A DNA stretch of 64,000 bases from Pseudobacteroides cellulosolvens ATCC 35603 = DSM 2933 (GCF_001262605.1 NZ_LGTC01000001.1:3237001-3301000), one strand, 5' to 3'; positions 1 to 9,049 are shown, counted from the first letter of the stretch. Numbers and translations: made by a program. Notes: a model not told the origin generated them from the sequence alone.

Positions 1-442
1 CCGGTGCCTCTTCAGTCAGCATCTTGCTTATCTCACTGACAAGTTTCTGTGGATCAACCCCCAAATCAATGAGTATTCTTACAGCTACACTTTCTCCCTC
101 TTTCATTATTCCAAGTATCAAATGCTCTGTTCCTATATAGTTCTGCCCCATTCTCCTGGCTTCTTTAAAGCTTAGCTCCAGAACTCTTTTAGTTCTCGGT
201 GTAAATCCCAGAGGCTGTTCTCCTGTTTGCTCTCCTTTACCGATGAGTTCTTCAATTTCCTTAAGAACCTTCTCTTCCGTTACACCCTGACTTTGCAGGA
301 CTCTTGAAGCAATACCGGTTCCTTCCCTTACCAAACCAAGCAAAAGATGTTCTGTTCCAACATAATTATGGCCAAGCTGCATAGCACTTTCCTGTGAATG
401 GGTTATAGCTTTTTCGGCTTTCTCTGTAAATCTACCGTACAT
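1..442 (-). CDS. clpC: ClpC, Clp protease ATPase subunit (N-terminal part, cut by window edge)
   Basis: Only the first ~147 codons are in the window; the rest lies before base 1. The visible part reads MYGRFTEKAEKAI and contains two tandem Clp N-terminal repeats, each with a GTEHLLLG / GTEHLILG motif (about residues 25-32 and 100-107). This is the substrate- and adaptor-binding domain of ClpC, the AAA+ unfoldase that feeds ClpP. The ATG at 442 is only 5 bases after the mcsB stop, so it is the last visible gene of the ctsR-mcsA-mcsB-clpC operon. In Bacillus, ClpC degrades proteins that McsB has arginine-phosphorylated. The family call is firm; the AAA domains cannot be seen here. Confidence 0.95.
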   Translation of the reverse strand, partial: MYGRFTEKAEKAITHSQESAMQLGHNYVGTEHLLLGLVREGTGIASRVLQSQGVTEEKVLKEIEELIGKGEQTGEQPLGFTPRTKRVLELSFKEARRMGQNYIGTEHLILGIMKEGESVAVRILIDLGVDPQKLVSEISKMLTEEAP

Positions 443-447
443 TCAAA

Positions 448-1485
448 TCACTCCTTTAACTTGTTTAATTTTTTGCGGATTATTTCAGCTCTTCCAACAT
501 CTCTTTCCAATTGCCCCGAAGAATTCGGCAAAAGTACCTGTAAACTACCAGGCTGTATAATAGCCATCAGCTCATTTATTGTCTTAATTTCTATATCCTT
601 TATAATTCCCATATCTATTCCAAGTCTAACATCGGATAAGAGCTTGTGGCTTTCTTCGGATGTTAAAACACGGGCATTCTTCAATATACCGAGGGACCTG
701 AAAACTTTATCTTCAAACATGAATGTGTTCTGCTTATAAAGATCATCTCTTAATGCCCTCTCCTGATTAGTTATCTGCTTGGTTATATTCTTAATGTTAT
801 AGACAACTTCTTCCTCTGTTTGTCCTAATGTAACCTGATTGGAAACCTGAAACATATTTCCCAATGCCTCAGTGTTCTCTCCATACAACCCTCTGACTGT
901 TACACCTATCTTGCCGCATGCTTCCAATATTCCTTTCAAGTATCCCGACATTGTAATAGCCGGTAAATGCAGCATTACTGATGCCCTAATACCAGTTCCG
1001 ATATTGGTGGGACAACTTGTAAGGTATCCGATCTTCTCATCATATGCATATTCAATCTTTTCGCTTATAATATCATCGGTTCTATTGCACAAATCCAAAG
1101 CTTCATCAAGCTGCATACCTGGAAACATGGCTTGTATCCTTAAATGATCCTCTTCGTTTATCATAATGCTTATTTTTTCATCCTTGCTTATTATTGCTGC
1201 ACCTAATCTTCTATTATCCATAAGCTCCTTGCTTATTAAATGCTTTTCCACCAAAACCAGCTTCTCTATATTGTTTAATTTTTGTAGTTCAAAATATAGG
1301 AAATCTTTAGGTGAAGTGCTTTCATTACTAAATATAATTTCTTTTATTCTATTTATAATAAAGATACTTTGGTCAAAATCCATCCTGACCGGAAAAGGGT
1401 ATTCATTAATATTTCTCGCCATCCTCACTCTACTGGTCATGACAATATCAGACTCAGGTACCTTTTTAGCTTCACTTCCAAACAT
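448..1485 (-). CDS. mcsB: McsB, protein-arginine kinase
   Basis: About 345 residues with the phosphagen-kinase-like catalytic fold: SRVRMARNINEYPFP near the N-terminus, a TSCPTNIGTGIRASVMLHLP nucleotide-binding segment mid-protein and an RAEIIRKKL tail. McsB phosphorylates arginines on damaged proteins and on CtsR, marking them for ClpCP. The start is placed at the ATG at 1485 because a strong GGGAGGGGAG Shine-Dalgarno lies directly upstream; in-frame ATGs at 1512 and 1500 have none. It lies between mcsA and clpC, but the 276-bp gap to mcsA is unusually long for this operon and holds a hairpin, a palindrome and a tandem duplication, listed separately. Confidence 0.95.
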   Translation of the reverse strand: MFGSEAKKVPESDIVMTSRVRMARNINEYPFPVRMDFDQSIFIINRIKEIIFSNESTSPKDFLYFELQKLNNIEKLVLVEKHLISKELMDNRRLGAAIISKDEKISIMINEEDHLRIQAMFPGMQLDEALDLCNRTDDIISEKIEYAYDEKIGYLTSCPTNIGTGIRASVMLHLPAITMSGYLKGILEACGKIGVTVRGLYGENTEALGNMFQVSNQVTLGQTEEEVVYNIKNITKQITNQERALRDDLYKQNTFMFEDKVFRSLGILKNARVLTSEESHKLLSDVRLGIDMGIIKDIEIKTINELMAIIQPGSLQVLLPNSSGQLERDVGRAEIIRKKLNKLKE

Positions 1486-1577
1486 AAACTCCCCTCCCAT
1501 TTCTATATCCATTATCCAAGTCTCATAAAATATTAAAGTTAAAGCAACTTAAACTTCAGCATTATGTACCATCGCCC

Positions 1578-1603
1578 AAAACCCCGTTAATTGTCGGGAT
1601 TTT
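1578..1603 (-). other. Hairpin between mcsA and mcsB, possible attenuator
   Basis: AAAACCCCG (1578-1586) pairs with CGGGATTTT (1595-1603) across an 8-base loop, a 9-bp stem with one G-U pair. The mcsA-to-mcsB transcript would have a short T stretch at the 3' arm, so partial termination inside the operon is possible. The U tract is short and part of the stem, so this is a weak terminator at best. Confidence 0.4.
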
Positions 1604-1646
1604 GTCCTCTAGAATACGAAGTTTTTTCTAAGGCATTACTTTTGTA

Positions 1647-1663
1647 TTGACTTAACTCGTCAA
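1647..1663. other. Palindrome TTGAC-N7-GTCAA
   Basis: A 5-bp inverted repeat with a 7-base spacer, in the mcsA-mcsB gap. A near copy, read on the other strand, lies at 10048-10064; the 17-bp cores agree at all but two positions. It could be a regulator site or part of a small dispersed repeat. No regulator is assigned. Confidence 0.3.
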
Positions 1664-1708
1664 CACCTCAATATTATCGGCATTATATTCCATTATCTAA
1701 AGTACAAT

Positions 1709-1770
1709 TAAATATGGAATGATTATTAACCTACTCCAGTAAATATGGAATGATTATTAACCTACTCCAG
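1709..1770. repeat. 31-bp perfect tandem duplication at the 3' end of mcsA
   Basis: Bases 1709-1739 and 1740-1770 are identical 31-mers set head to tail. The second copy contains the last codons and TAG stop of mcsA, and the first is an extra copy just downstream. It looks like a recent slippage or duplication event; the protein end is unchanged. Confidence 0.9.
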
Positions 1771-2253
1771 GCTTTTAATTTTGTCCCTTATCTCCGCCGC
1801 CTTTTCATACTCTTCCTTTTCTATAGCCTGCTGCAATTGTGCTTTCAACTTATCAATCTCGTTTGATATACTGTGGCTCTCGCTCATCAATTTAGGTGCC
1901 TTGCCATGATGTTCAACACTTCCGTGGAGCCTTTTTAACAAAGGCTTTATACCGTCTCCATACATTTCATAGCACTTTGAACACCCAAATTTACCTACTT
2001 TCTGGAATTCCTCATAACTCATGCCGCATTTTTCACATACCATCCTTACATGTCCAGGACTGTAATAAGATGAGCTGCTGCCAATCCCGAAAATTCCCTT
2101 TAAAAAATCATTTACATCTATTGTTGAACCAAAACTAAGATGTCCCTTTTCCTTCGCACACTGCTTGCAGAGATGCATTTCCACTTTTTTATTATTGACA
2201 ACTTGAGTAAAGTGTACACTAGCAATTCTCTCCTGACAATTTTCACACATCAT
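1762..2253 (-). CDS. mcsA: McsA, zinc-binding activator of McsB
   Basis: 163 residues. Four CXXC pairs (CENC, CKQC, CEKC, CSKC) form the zinc sites of the N-terminal half, and a UVR-like helical pair (KLKAQLQQAIEKEEYEKAAE) ends the protein. McsA activates the arginine kinase McsB and controls CtsR. The start is the first of two adjacent ATGs at 2253, about 8 bases after AAAGGTGG; it gives MMCENCQ, matching the usual short N-terminus of the family. The upstream in-frame GTG at 2265 lies inside the ribosome site. The gene is 37 bases downstream of ctsR. Its stop codon lies in the duplicated 31-mer. Confidence 0.95.
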   Translation of the reverse strand: MMCENCQERIASVHFTQVVNNKKVEMHLCKQCAKEKGHLSFGSTIDVNDFLKGIFGIGSSSSYYSPGHVRMVCEKCGMSYEEFQKVGKFGCSKCYEMYGDGIKPLLKRLHGSVEHHGKAPKLMSESHSISNEIDKLKAQLQQAIEKEEYEKAAEIRDKIKSLE

Positions 2254-2290
2254 TGTTAACACCACCTTTATATAGTTTGATCATGACTTA

Positions 2291-2770
2291 TTATCGCTCA
2301 TTTCCCGAAAATCCCGTAATAAGACTCATTAACATGTTTTTCAAAATTATGGCCCGTAAAAGGTCCCTGTCATGAGGGTTTACACTGCTTAGTGTCTTGT
2401 CACTTATTGCTGCTTTAATAATCAAGCCCTCCTTTTCAGTAACCATTTCATAACCTACAAAATTATTTATGAATATCTCCGCATTTTGCTGTGTTATACT
2501 ATTTCCCATCGATGATATTATATGCATGAGATATGCACTCTGATTAGTCATATTAATACGCTTAATGCGTATATGTCCTCCGCCGCCTCTGCGGCTTTCG
2601 ACGTAGTAGCCTCTTTCTGTTGTAAACCTTGTATCAATAACATAGTTTATTTGAGACGGCACACAATTGAAATGATTCGCAAGCTCATTTCTTTGTATCT
2701 CAATAACACCATTCATCTCGCTCATTAATTGTTTTAAAAATTCCTCAATCAAATCACTCATTCTTGCCAT
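2291..2770 (-). CDS. ctsR: CtsR, repressor of class III heat-shock genes
   Basis: 159 residues from an ATG at 2770, preceded by GAGGTG. The N-terminal winged helix begins SDLIEEFLKQL and carries the family signature VESRRGGGGHIRI, the glycine-rich wing that enters the DNA minor groove and senses temperature. The C-terminal half (DRDLLRAIILKNML) is the dimerisation and McsB-target region. It is the first gene of the operon with mcsA, mcsB and clpC. A CtsR operator overlaps its promoter, so it should repress its own operon. Confidence 0.97.
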   Translation of the reverse strand: MARMSDLIEEFLKQLMSEMNGVIEIQRNELANHFNCVPSQINYVIDTRFTTERGYYVESRRGGGGHIRIKRINMTNQSAYLMHIISSMGNSITQQNAEIFINNFVGYEMVTEKEGLIIKAAISDKTLSSVNPHDRDLLRAIILKNMLMSLITGFSGNER

Positions 2771-2788
2771 CAAAAACACCTCATTGAT

Positions 2789-2805
2789 TTTGACTTTCTT
2801 TGACT
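2789..2805 (-). promoter_or_regulatory. CtsR operator
   Basis: Read on the minus strand: AGTCAAA-GAA-AGTCAAA, a direct heptamer repeat with a 3-base spacer. It matches the known CtsR consensus GGTCAAA-NAN-GGTCAAA except for the first base of each half. It lies just downstream of the -10 box of the ctsR promoter, where a repressor would block initiation. Confidence 0.9.
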
Positions 2806-2811
2806 ATTAAT

Positions 2812-2840
2812 ATTATATCGAATTACTATTGCTAATTCAA
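2812..2840 (-). promoter_or_regulatory. SigA-type promoter of the ctsR operon
   Basis: -35 TTGAAT (2835-2840) and -10 TATAAT (2812-2817) on the minus strand with a 17-base spacer. The predicted start falls in the CtsR operator, giving a short leader to the ctsR ATG at 2770. Confidence 0.85.
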
Positions 2841-2910
2841 GTTTAAATTTTAAAATATATATTAATTATTTCCCCAAATAATAAGATTTCAATCATATAA
2901 AAATAGTATT

Positions 2911-2949
2911 AAAAAAGAAAACTGCCAAAATGCAGCTTTTCTTTTTTTA
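2911..2949 (-). terminator. Rho-independent terminator of the EF-G-like gene
   Basis: A-rich hairpin with a core pairing CTGC/GCAG around a CAAAAT loop, continued by AAAAGAAAA/CTTTTCTTTT arms with a one-base bulge. It begins about 12 bases after the EF-G-like stop and has T runs on the minus transcript. Confidence 0.75.
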
Positions 2950-2961
2950 ATACCAATATTT

Positions 2962-5049
2962 TTATTCAAGGTCCTCAACTTCCGCCATATGCTTTTTGGA
3001 CTCTTCAATAACCTTTGCACTTACTGGAGGCGGTGCCTCTTCATAGCGTTCAAACCACATCTTGAAGTACCCTCTGCCATGGGTCATTGATCTAAGGTCA
3101 GTAGCATACTTGAACATTTCAGCTTGAGGAACTTCAGCCACAACCTGCTGAATGCCCTTATCCTGCGGATTCATGCCCAGTATTCTGCCTCTTCTCTTGT
3201 TCAAATCCCCTATGATATCTCCCATATAATTATCAGGGACATACACCTCTATATGACAAATAGGCTCTAAAAGAACTGGATTGGCCTGTTCAAGACCTTT
3301 TTTATATGCAAGATGTGCAGCAATTTTAAATGCCATTTCCGATGAGTCTACGGTATGGTAAGAGCCATCTACCAGAGTAGCCTTCAGGTTAACAACAGGA
3401 TATCCTGCAAGAACTCCCCTTAATATGCTCTCTTTTAATCCCTTTTCAACTGCAGGGAAATATTGCCTGGGCACTGCACCACCAAATATTTTTTCCTCGA
3501 ATGTAAGATCTTCCTTGTTACCATGCTCAAACTCTATCCAAACATGCCCATACTGTCCGTGTCCGCCTGATTGCTTTTTGTGCTTTCCTTCAACTTTAAC
3601 CTTCTTCTTAATGGTTTCCCTGAATGGAATCCTTGGATCGGTAAGGTTTACAGATACATTGAATTTAGCCTTTAACTTGCTTACTATTACATCAAGATGC
3701 TGCTCTCCAATGCCGGATATTATTGTCTGGTGTGTTTCCGTATTAACCGAAACCTTAAAGGTTGGATCTTCATCCTGAAGCTTATGGAGTCCTGAACTTA
3801 TTTTTTCCTCATCACCCTTGGCCTTGGGTTCAACCGCCAGTGAGATTGCAGGCTCAGGAAATTCTATCTTATCAAGCACAATATTATTTCCGGGTTCACA
3901 TAACGTATCATTGGTATATGTATACTGCAGCTTGGCAACACCACCTATATCACCTGCTATAAGCCTTTCTACCGGAACATGTTTTTTCCCTCTCATAACA
4001 AAAAGCTGACCAATTTTCTCAGCTTTTTCCGTTCCCGTGTTAAATATTGTTGAATCGGTTTTTATGGTTCCTGAATATACCCTTAACATTGATATTTTAC
4101 CTACAAATGGATCAGCAATTGTTTTGAAGACAAGGACCGACAAAGAAGATGCTGGGTCCACCTTTATTTCAGCTATTTGATCATCAGCTTTTTTTACTTT
4201 TACCACTTCTTTATCAACAGGAGAAGGCATATATTCCAGAATGGAATCCATAAGATATTGCACACCTAAATTGTTTATTGCCGAATTGCAAAGGACAGGA
4301 GTGATGGATGCATCCGAAATCCCTTTCTTAAGACCTTTTAAGATTTCTTCATGAGTAAAATCTTCTCCTGCAAAAAACTTGTTCATTAAATCCTCATCAG
4401 TTTCTGCAACAGCTTCAGCCATCATGTCTCTAATTTCTTTTACTCTGTCGGAAAGGTTCGCCGGAACCGGAATGTCAACAAGTTTATCCTTTTCAAACTT
4501 TTTTGCCTTAATATCTATCATATCCAAATAGCCTGTAAATTTTCCATTTTCCATTATTGGAATCTGTATAGGAATAATGCTCTTACCAAAAACGTTCTTC
4601 ATTTTATCCAGTACACCAAAAAAATCTGCATTCTCTTCATCAATTTTAGTCACTACAAGCATTATGGGGATTTTCTGTTCGTTTGCATAGTCCCAAGCCT
4701 TTTCAGTTCCAACTGCCACACCGCCTTTAGCAGGAGCAAGGATCAATGCACAGTCAGCAACCCTTATCCCCTGCTTAACCTCCCCTACAAAGTCAAAATA
4801 CCCGGGCGTATCTATCAGATTGATCTTGGTATCTTTCCATTCGCAGGGTGCTAATGCAGTGCTTATGGATATTTTTCGCTTTATTTCTTCGGGGTCAAAG
4901 TCACATACTGTAGTTCCGTCTGCAATTTTTCCAAACCGGTCCAGAGCCCCGGTATTGAACATGATAGCTTCAGCAAGAGTAGTTTTTCCTGAGCCACCAT
5001 GACCCATAAGACAAACATTCCTTATCTTGTCACTTGTATACTCTTTCAT
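2962..5049 (-). CDS. Elongation factor G-like translational GTPase
   Basis: 695 residues with the full EF-G domain order: GTP-binding domain with GHGGSGKT (16-23), DTPG (80-83) and TKID (134-137), then domain II, the GEQHLDVIVSKL domain III segment, and domains IV and V (HGRGYF near the end). It differs from housekeeping EF-G in two core motifs: the catalytic His of DTPGHVDF is Tyr (DTPGYFDF), and NKxD is TKID. These features are typical of the EF-G-like paralogue subfamily in Clostridia, whose exact role in translation is unsettled. The ATG at 5049 follows GGGGG. It is a single-gene unit with its own terminator. Confidence 0.9.
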   Translation of the reverse strand: MKEYTSDKIRNVCLMGHGGSGKTTLAEAIMFNTGALDRFGKIADGTTVCDFDPEEIKRKISISTALAPCEWKDTKINLIDTPGYFDFVGEVKQGIRVADCALILAPAKGGVAVGTEKAWDYANEQKIPIMLVVTKIDEENADFFGVLDKMKNVFGKSIIPIQIPIMENGKFTGYLDMIDIKAKKFEKDKLVDIPVPANLSDRVKEIRDMMAEAVAETDEDLMNKFFAGEDFTHEEILKGLKKGISDASITPVLCNSAINNLGVQYLMDSILEYMPSPVDKEVVKVKKADDQIAEIKVDPASSLSVLVFKTIADPFVGKISMLRVYSGTIKTDSTIFNTGTEKAEKIGQLFVMRGKKHVPVERLIAGDIGGVAKLQYTYTNDTLCEPGNNIVLDKIEFPEPAISLAVEPKAKGDEEKISSGLHKLQDEDPTFKVSVNTETHQTIISGIGEQHLDVIVSKLKAKFNVSVNLTDPRIPFRETIKKKVKVEGKHKKQSGGHGQYGHVWIEFEHGNKEDLTFEEKIFGGAVPRQYFPAVEKGLKESILRGVLAGYPVVNLKATLVDGSYHTVDSSEMAFKIAAHLAYKKGLEQANPVLLEPICHIEVYVPDNYMGDIIGDLNKRRGRILGMNPQDKGIQQVVAEVPQAEMFKYATDLRSMTHGRGYFKMWFERYEEAPPPVSAKVIEESKKHMAEVEDLE

Positions 5050-5607
5050 CTTAAATACCCCCTTAGATTTTTATAAAAACAAAAACGCCATGCGTCTTTT
5101 GTGTCCCATTGAGGTAACTAAAGCCAGCCTATAAGCTTAAAAGAATTGGAATTTTTCATTTTTCAATTTTGCTATAAAATAAACCTTGTGAAGATAATGG
5201 ATACTGCCGTATATAAGTAAAATCACTTGCGATTTTATCATCCTTGATCGTTGTCGTGTAAAATTGTGGTATAGAATACACCATAACTTCCTGGACATAA
5301 ACAATATAAATATATCACTTGACAATAAATATGTTAGATTCATAGAAATAATGCTATATAAATAATTATATATTATAATTTATCAAAGTCAATTAAGTTT
5401 CCAATTTTTATCTTATACAATACCTAAATAATTTCTTGACAACCCTGGTTTTAGTATTGTAAATTTAAACTAACAATTAAGCGGAACATACTGTAATTAA
5501 GATAAAACATAATAATAAATAATTTCCTTTAAAAAAATGTTATTTTAATGCAATATTATTGGTAAATATTAATCATTGTAATCAATTTTAGAAAGGACAG
5601 ATATGCT
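5050..5607. other. 558-bp intergenic region between the divergent EF-G-like and aroF genes
   Basis: AT-rich. It holds a 56-bp structured element (5244-5299), listed separately. TTGACA boxes lie at 5319 and about 5435, but neither has a good -10 box at 16-18 bases, so promoters remain unassigned. The aroF ribosome site AGAAAGGA ends the region. A 68-codon minus-strand reading frame here (5137-5343) has no family resemblance and overlaps the structured element; I do not call it a gene. No T-box or riboswitch was recognised. Confidence 0.6.
5244..5299 (+). repeat. 56-bp dispersed structured element, copy 1
   Basis: Aligns without gaps to 58002-58057 with 44 of 56 identical bases. The core is an imperfect 13-bp hairpin (5261-5273 with 5277-5289, loop GAA). 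The other copy has a perfect stem, and at least one position changes from G-C to A-T, a compensatory change. The orientation sign follows copy 2. Function unknown: a palindromic repeat or structured RNA. Confidence 0.6.
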
Positions 5608-6633
5608 ATGGTAATAGTAATGCGGCCTGGAACTAATGAGGCTGAAATAAATGAAGTTTCCAAAGTTCTCGAGTCCCTGGGCCTTGGTGTACATATTTCA
5701 AAGGGAACAGAAAGAACAATTATTGGGGTTATAGGTGACAAGAGGCTTCTGAACGATGTTCCCCTTGAATTAATGACAGGTGTGGAAAAACTTGTTGCCA
5801 TTGCAGAGCCCTATAAGCTTGCAGGTAAAACCTTCAAGCCTGAGTCCAGCGTCATTGATGTAGGTGGAGTCAAAATCGGAGGTAAAGAGATTGTTATAAT
5901 GGCAGGCCCTTGTGCTGTTGAAAGCCGTCAACAAATCATTGAAGCGGCTCATGCCGTCAAGAAATCAGGTGCTCAAATACTTAGAGGCGGGGCTTACAAA
6001 CCAAGAACCTCGCCATATGCCTTCCAGGGTCTAGAGGAAGAAGGGCTTAAGTATCTTAAAGAGGCAAAGGATGAAACAGGACTTCTTATTATAACCGAAG
6101 TTACAAGTGAACGTGCCGTTGAATCAGCCGCTGAATTTGTAGATATTTTTCAGATCGGTGCAAGAAATGTTCAGAACTTCCAGCTACTTAAGGAAGTGGG
6201 CCGCTCGAAGAAACCGGTTTTATTCAAGCGGGGTTCATCCACCACAATTGATGAATGGCTTAATGCTGCTGAATATATAATGAGTGAAGGAAATTATAAT
6301 GTTATCTTATGCGAGAGGGGCATACGCACATTTGAAACTGCAACAAGGAATACTCTCGATATAAGTGCTGTTCCGGTTTTAAAAAGTTTAAGCCATTTGC
6401 CTGTATTCGTAGATCCAAGCCACGCTGCAGGAAAAGCAAATTATATTTCATCATTGTCAAAAGCAGCAATAGCTGCAGGAGCTGACGGCCTTATAATTGA
6501 AGTTCACCCAAATCCCAAGTGTGCCTTATCAGATGCAGCCCAACAACTTACTCCTTCAGTTTTTGACGATTTGTGTAAAGATATTTCTAAAATTGCCGAA
6601 ATACTAGGGAGAGAATTTAAATATGGTGGATAA
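5608..6633 (+). CDS. aroF: 3-deoxy-7-phosphoheptulonate (DAHP) synthase, type I-beta
   Basis: 341 residues. It condenses phosphoenolpyruvate and erythrose-4-phosphate in the first step of the shikimate pathway. An N-terminal ferredoxin-like regulatory domain (about 1-70) precedes the barrel, with GPCAVES, RGGAYKPRTSPYAFQG, VLFKRG and DPSHAAGK, which supply PEP and metal ligands. The N-terminal domain is the usual site of feedback control in this subclass. The ATG follows AGAAAGGA. Its end overlaps the tyrA start by 11 bases, so the two are translationally coupled, with aroA next in the same operon. Confidence 0.96.
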   Translation: MVIVMRPGTNEAEINEVSKVLESLGLGVHISKGTERTIIGVIGDKRLLNDVPLELMTGVEKLVAIAEPYKLAGKTFKPESSVIDVGGVKIGGKEIVIMAGPCAVESRQQIIEAAHAVKKSGAQILRGGAYKPRTSPYAFQGLEEEGLKYLKEAKDETGLLIITEVTSERAVESAAEFVDIFQIGARNVQNFQLLKEVGRSKKPVLFKRGSSTTIDEWLNAAEYIMSEGNYNVILCERGIRTFETATRNTLDISAVPVLKSLSHLPVFVDPSHAAGKANYISSLSKAAIAAGADGLIIEVHPNPKCALSDAAQQLTPSVFDDLCKDISKIAEILGREFKYGG

Positions 6634-7720
6634 AAAAGTTACAATTATAGGTCTGGGCCTTATAGGCGGTTCACTTGCAAGGGCTCTTAAAGAACGGGTG
6701 GGAATCACTGACATAACCGCTATAAATAGATCTTCCAGATCAATTGATGCAGCACTGAAGGATAGAACAATATCACGAGGATCTAGTGAATTAAACCAAC
6801 ATGTATATGACTCAGATATAATATTTATTTGTACTCCTGTAAGGCGTGCAATTGAATATATAGAATTATTGAAAGAAAAGATCAAACCTGACTGTATATT
6901 GACAGACGTTGGTAGCACAAAGTCAGAAATAATATCATATATTAACAAGATGGATAATCCCCCATTATTTATTGGTGGGCATCCCATGGCAGGTTCGGAA
7001 AACACTGGTTATGAAGCTGGTTTTACGCATTTGTTTGAAAATGCGTTTTATGTTTTGACACCAAGTAAAACAACTACCGATTATTCAATGAATCTCATGA
7101 CTGGGATTGTTGAGAAAATCGGAGCAATACCGGTAAAAATCAGGGCCGATGAACACGATAAGGCTACAGGCTGTATAAGTCATGTACCTCACATTATCGC
7201 TTCCACTCTTGTTAATATGGTAAGGTTTATGGATTCAGAGGATGGCAAAATGAAGCTGCTGGCAGCAGGGGGTTTTAAGGACATCACAAGGATTGCATCC
7301 TCAAGTCCGGAAATGTGGGAAAATATAGTTTTAAGTAATAAAGAGCAAATTGGAGGAATTTTAGATTTCTATGTCGAAATACTTAAAAAGTTTAAGACAT
7401 CAATGGAAAATGATGATTCCCAGGCCATTTTAGAATTCTTTAAATCAGCAAAGGATTACAGGGACACATTTTCAAGCCACAAACGAGGCCTATTTACTCC
7501 TGAGTATGATATATTGGTAGATATTATCGATGAACCGGGAATTTTGGGCGAAATAGCCACATTACTTGGACACAATAAAATAAATATTAAAAATATGAAT
7601 GTTTTAAATAATAGAGAGTTCCAACAAGGCTGCTTAAAGGTTACATTGCCTGATCCAGAAAGCCTTGATGTTGCACATAAGGTTCTAATTGAAAACGGTT
7701 ATAAGGCTACTTGCATTTAA
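6623..7720 (+). CDS. tyrA: Prephenate dehydrogenase with C-terminal ACT domain
   Basis: 365 residues. It oxidises prephenate to 4-hydroxyphenylpyruvate on the way to tyrosine. The N-terminal Rossmann motif GLGLIGGSLA (about 10-19) binds NAD(P); the HPMAGSE and ISHVPHIIAS segments belong to the catalytic domain. The last ~75 residues (YDILVDIIDEPGILGEIATLL) form an ACT domain, which usually binds an aromatic amino acid for feedback inhibition. The gene starts inside the end of aroF and is followed 48 bases later by aroA. Confidence 0.95.
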   Translation: MVDKKVTIIGLGLIGGSLARALKERVGITDITAINRSSRSIDAALKDRTISRGSSELNQHVYDSDIIFICTPVRRAIEYIELLKEKIKPDCILTDVGSTKSEIISYINKMDNPPLFIGGHPMAGSENTGYEAGFTHLFENAFYVLTPSKTTTDYSMNLMTGIVEKIGAIPVKIRADEHDKATGCISHVPHIIASTLVNMVRFMDSEDGKMKLLAAGGFKDITRIASSSPEMWENIVLSNKEQIGGILDFYVEILKKFKTSMENDDSQAILEFFKSAKDYRDTFSSHKRGLFTPEYDILVDIIDEPGILGEIATLLGHNKINIKNMNVLNNREFQQGCLKVTLPDPESLDVAHKVLIENGYKATCI

Positions 7721-7768
7721 AAACGCATACATTATAGCCTACTTACTATAAGAACGGGGGAATGCAAA

Positions 7769-9049
7769 ATGTTGATCGAGCAAAGAGATTCTCTAAGGGG
7801 AGAAATTACTGTACCAGGTGATAAATCCATATCTCATAGAGCCATTATGTTTGGTGCACTTGCAAAAGGTACCACTGAGATTGAAGGCTTTTTAATGGGT
7901 GAAGACTGCCTGAGCACTATTGACTGCTTTAGAAAAATGCAGGTTGGAATTGAAATCCTTCCCGGCAATTTGGTAAAAGTCCACGGTAATGGCCTATACG
8001 GCTTAAAGCCCCATCCGGCAAATTCCCCTTTAAACACTGGAAAGTCAGGTACCTCTATCAGGCTTTTACTAGGTATACTGGCTGGTCAACCATTCAACTC
8101 AACAGTTGTGAGGGATGAATCTGCCCAGAGAAAGCCTGTTGGCAGAGTAGTTAAGCCGCTTCGTCAAATGGGAGCAAGCATAACCGGTAGAGAGGACGGA
8201 AACCTTTGTCCATTGCTGGTATCTCCATCAAAGTTAAAAGGCATAAAATACCAGCTCTCCTTTGTCAATAACGAAATCAAATCCCCAGTGTTGGTCGCCG
8301 GACTTTATGCAGAAGGCGAGACAACTGTGGTTCAAACAGTTAAAACCAGGGATCATACAGAACTTATGCTAAACTACTTTGGAGCTGACATTAAAGTGGA
8401 TGGCTTAACAGCCACCAGTCAAAGAATAGAAAACCTTTATGCACAAAAGGTTGAAATACCTGGCGATATATCGATAGCCGCGTATTTCATTACAGCTGGT
8501 CTTCTCACTCAAAACTCAGACATAACAATAAAAAATGTTGGATTTAACCCAACCAGAACCGGTTTTATAGATGTTTACAAGTCTATGGGGGCAAAGATAG
8601 AAGTATTTAATGAGAGAATGGCGGGCAATGAAAAGGTTGCCGACATAAGGGTTGTTTCATCTGAACTAAAGGCATGTGATATTGAAGGTGATATTATTCC
8701 CCGCCTAATTGATGAAATACCTATTATAGCTGTTGCTGCAACACAAGCCAAAGGTACTACAACAATTAAAAATCTCAAGGGCTTTAAAATTAAAGAATCA
8801 GGAAGAGTAAAAGCTATCGTAACAGAGCTTTCCAAAATCGGTGCAAGCATACGTGAAACTGATGACGGTATTATTATTGAGGGCGGTAAGCAATTGCGCG
8901 GTACTATCATCGAAAGCTACAATGATGCTTCCATTGCTATGGCAATGTCTATCGCAGGCCTGATTGCAGAAGGTGAAACCATGATAAGAAAAGCACAGGT
9001 AGTTGACCTTGCTTTCCCGGACTTCTTCCCTCTTTTGAATAATTTATAG
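7769..9049 (+). CDS. aroA: 3-phosphoshikimate 1-carboxyvinyltransferase (EPSP synthase)
   Basis: 426 residues. It transfers the enolpyruvyl group of PEP to shikimate-3-phosphate. Visible motifs are PGDKSISHRA near the N-terminus (substrate binding), GKSGTSIRLLLG, RDESAQRKPV, and DEIPIIAVAAT with the catalytic Asp. The start ATG follows CGGGGGAA. It is the last gene of the aroF-tyrA-aroA operon and is followed by a strong bidirectional terminator shared with rex. Confidence 0.96.
   Translation: MLIEQRDSLRGEITVPGDKSISHRAIMFGALAKGTTEIEGFLMGEDCLSTIDCFRKMQVGIEILPGNLVKVHGNGLYGLKPHPANSPLNTGKSGTSIRLLLGILAGQPFNSTVVRDESAQRKPVGRVVKPLRQMGASITGREDGNLCPLLVSPSKLKGIKYQLSFVNNEIKSPVLVAGLYAEGETTVVQTVKTRDHTELMLNYFGADIKVDGLTATSQRIENLYAQKVEIPGDISIAAYFITAGLLTQNSDITIKNVGFNPTRTGFIDVYKSMGAKIEVFNERMAGNEKVADIRVVSSELKACDIEGDIIPRLIDEIPIIAVAATQAKGTTTIKNLKGFKIKESGRVKAIVTELSKIGASIRETDDGIIIEGGKQLRGTIIESYNDASIAMAMSIAGLIAEGETMIRKAQVVDLAFPDFFPLLNNL

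Noticed and set aside
5137..5343. 68-codon minus-strand frame between the EF-G-like gene and aroF
   Set aside because: No ribosome site, no family resemblance, and it overlaps the structured repeat.
5400..5607. T-box or riboswitch before aroF
   Set aside because: No conserved T-box or riboswitch core, and no terminator hairpin near the start codon.
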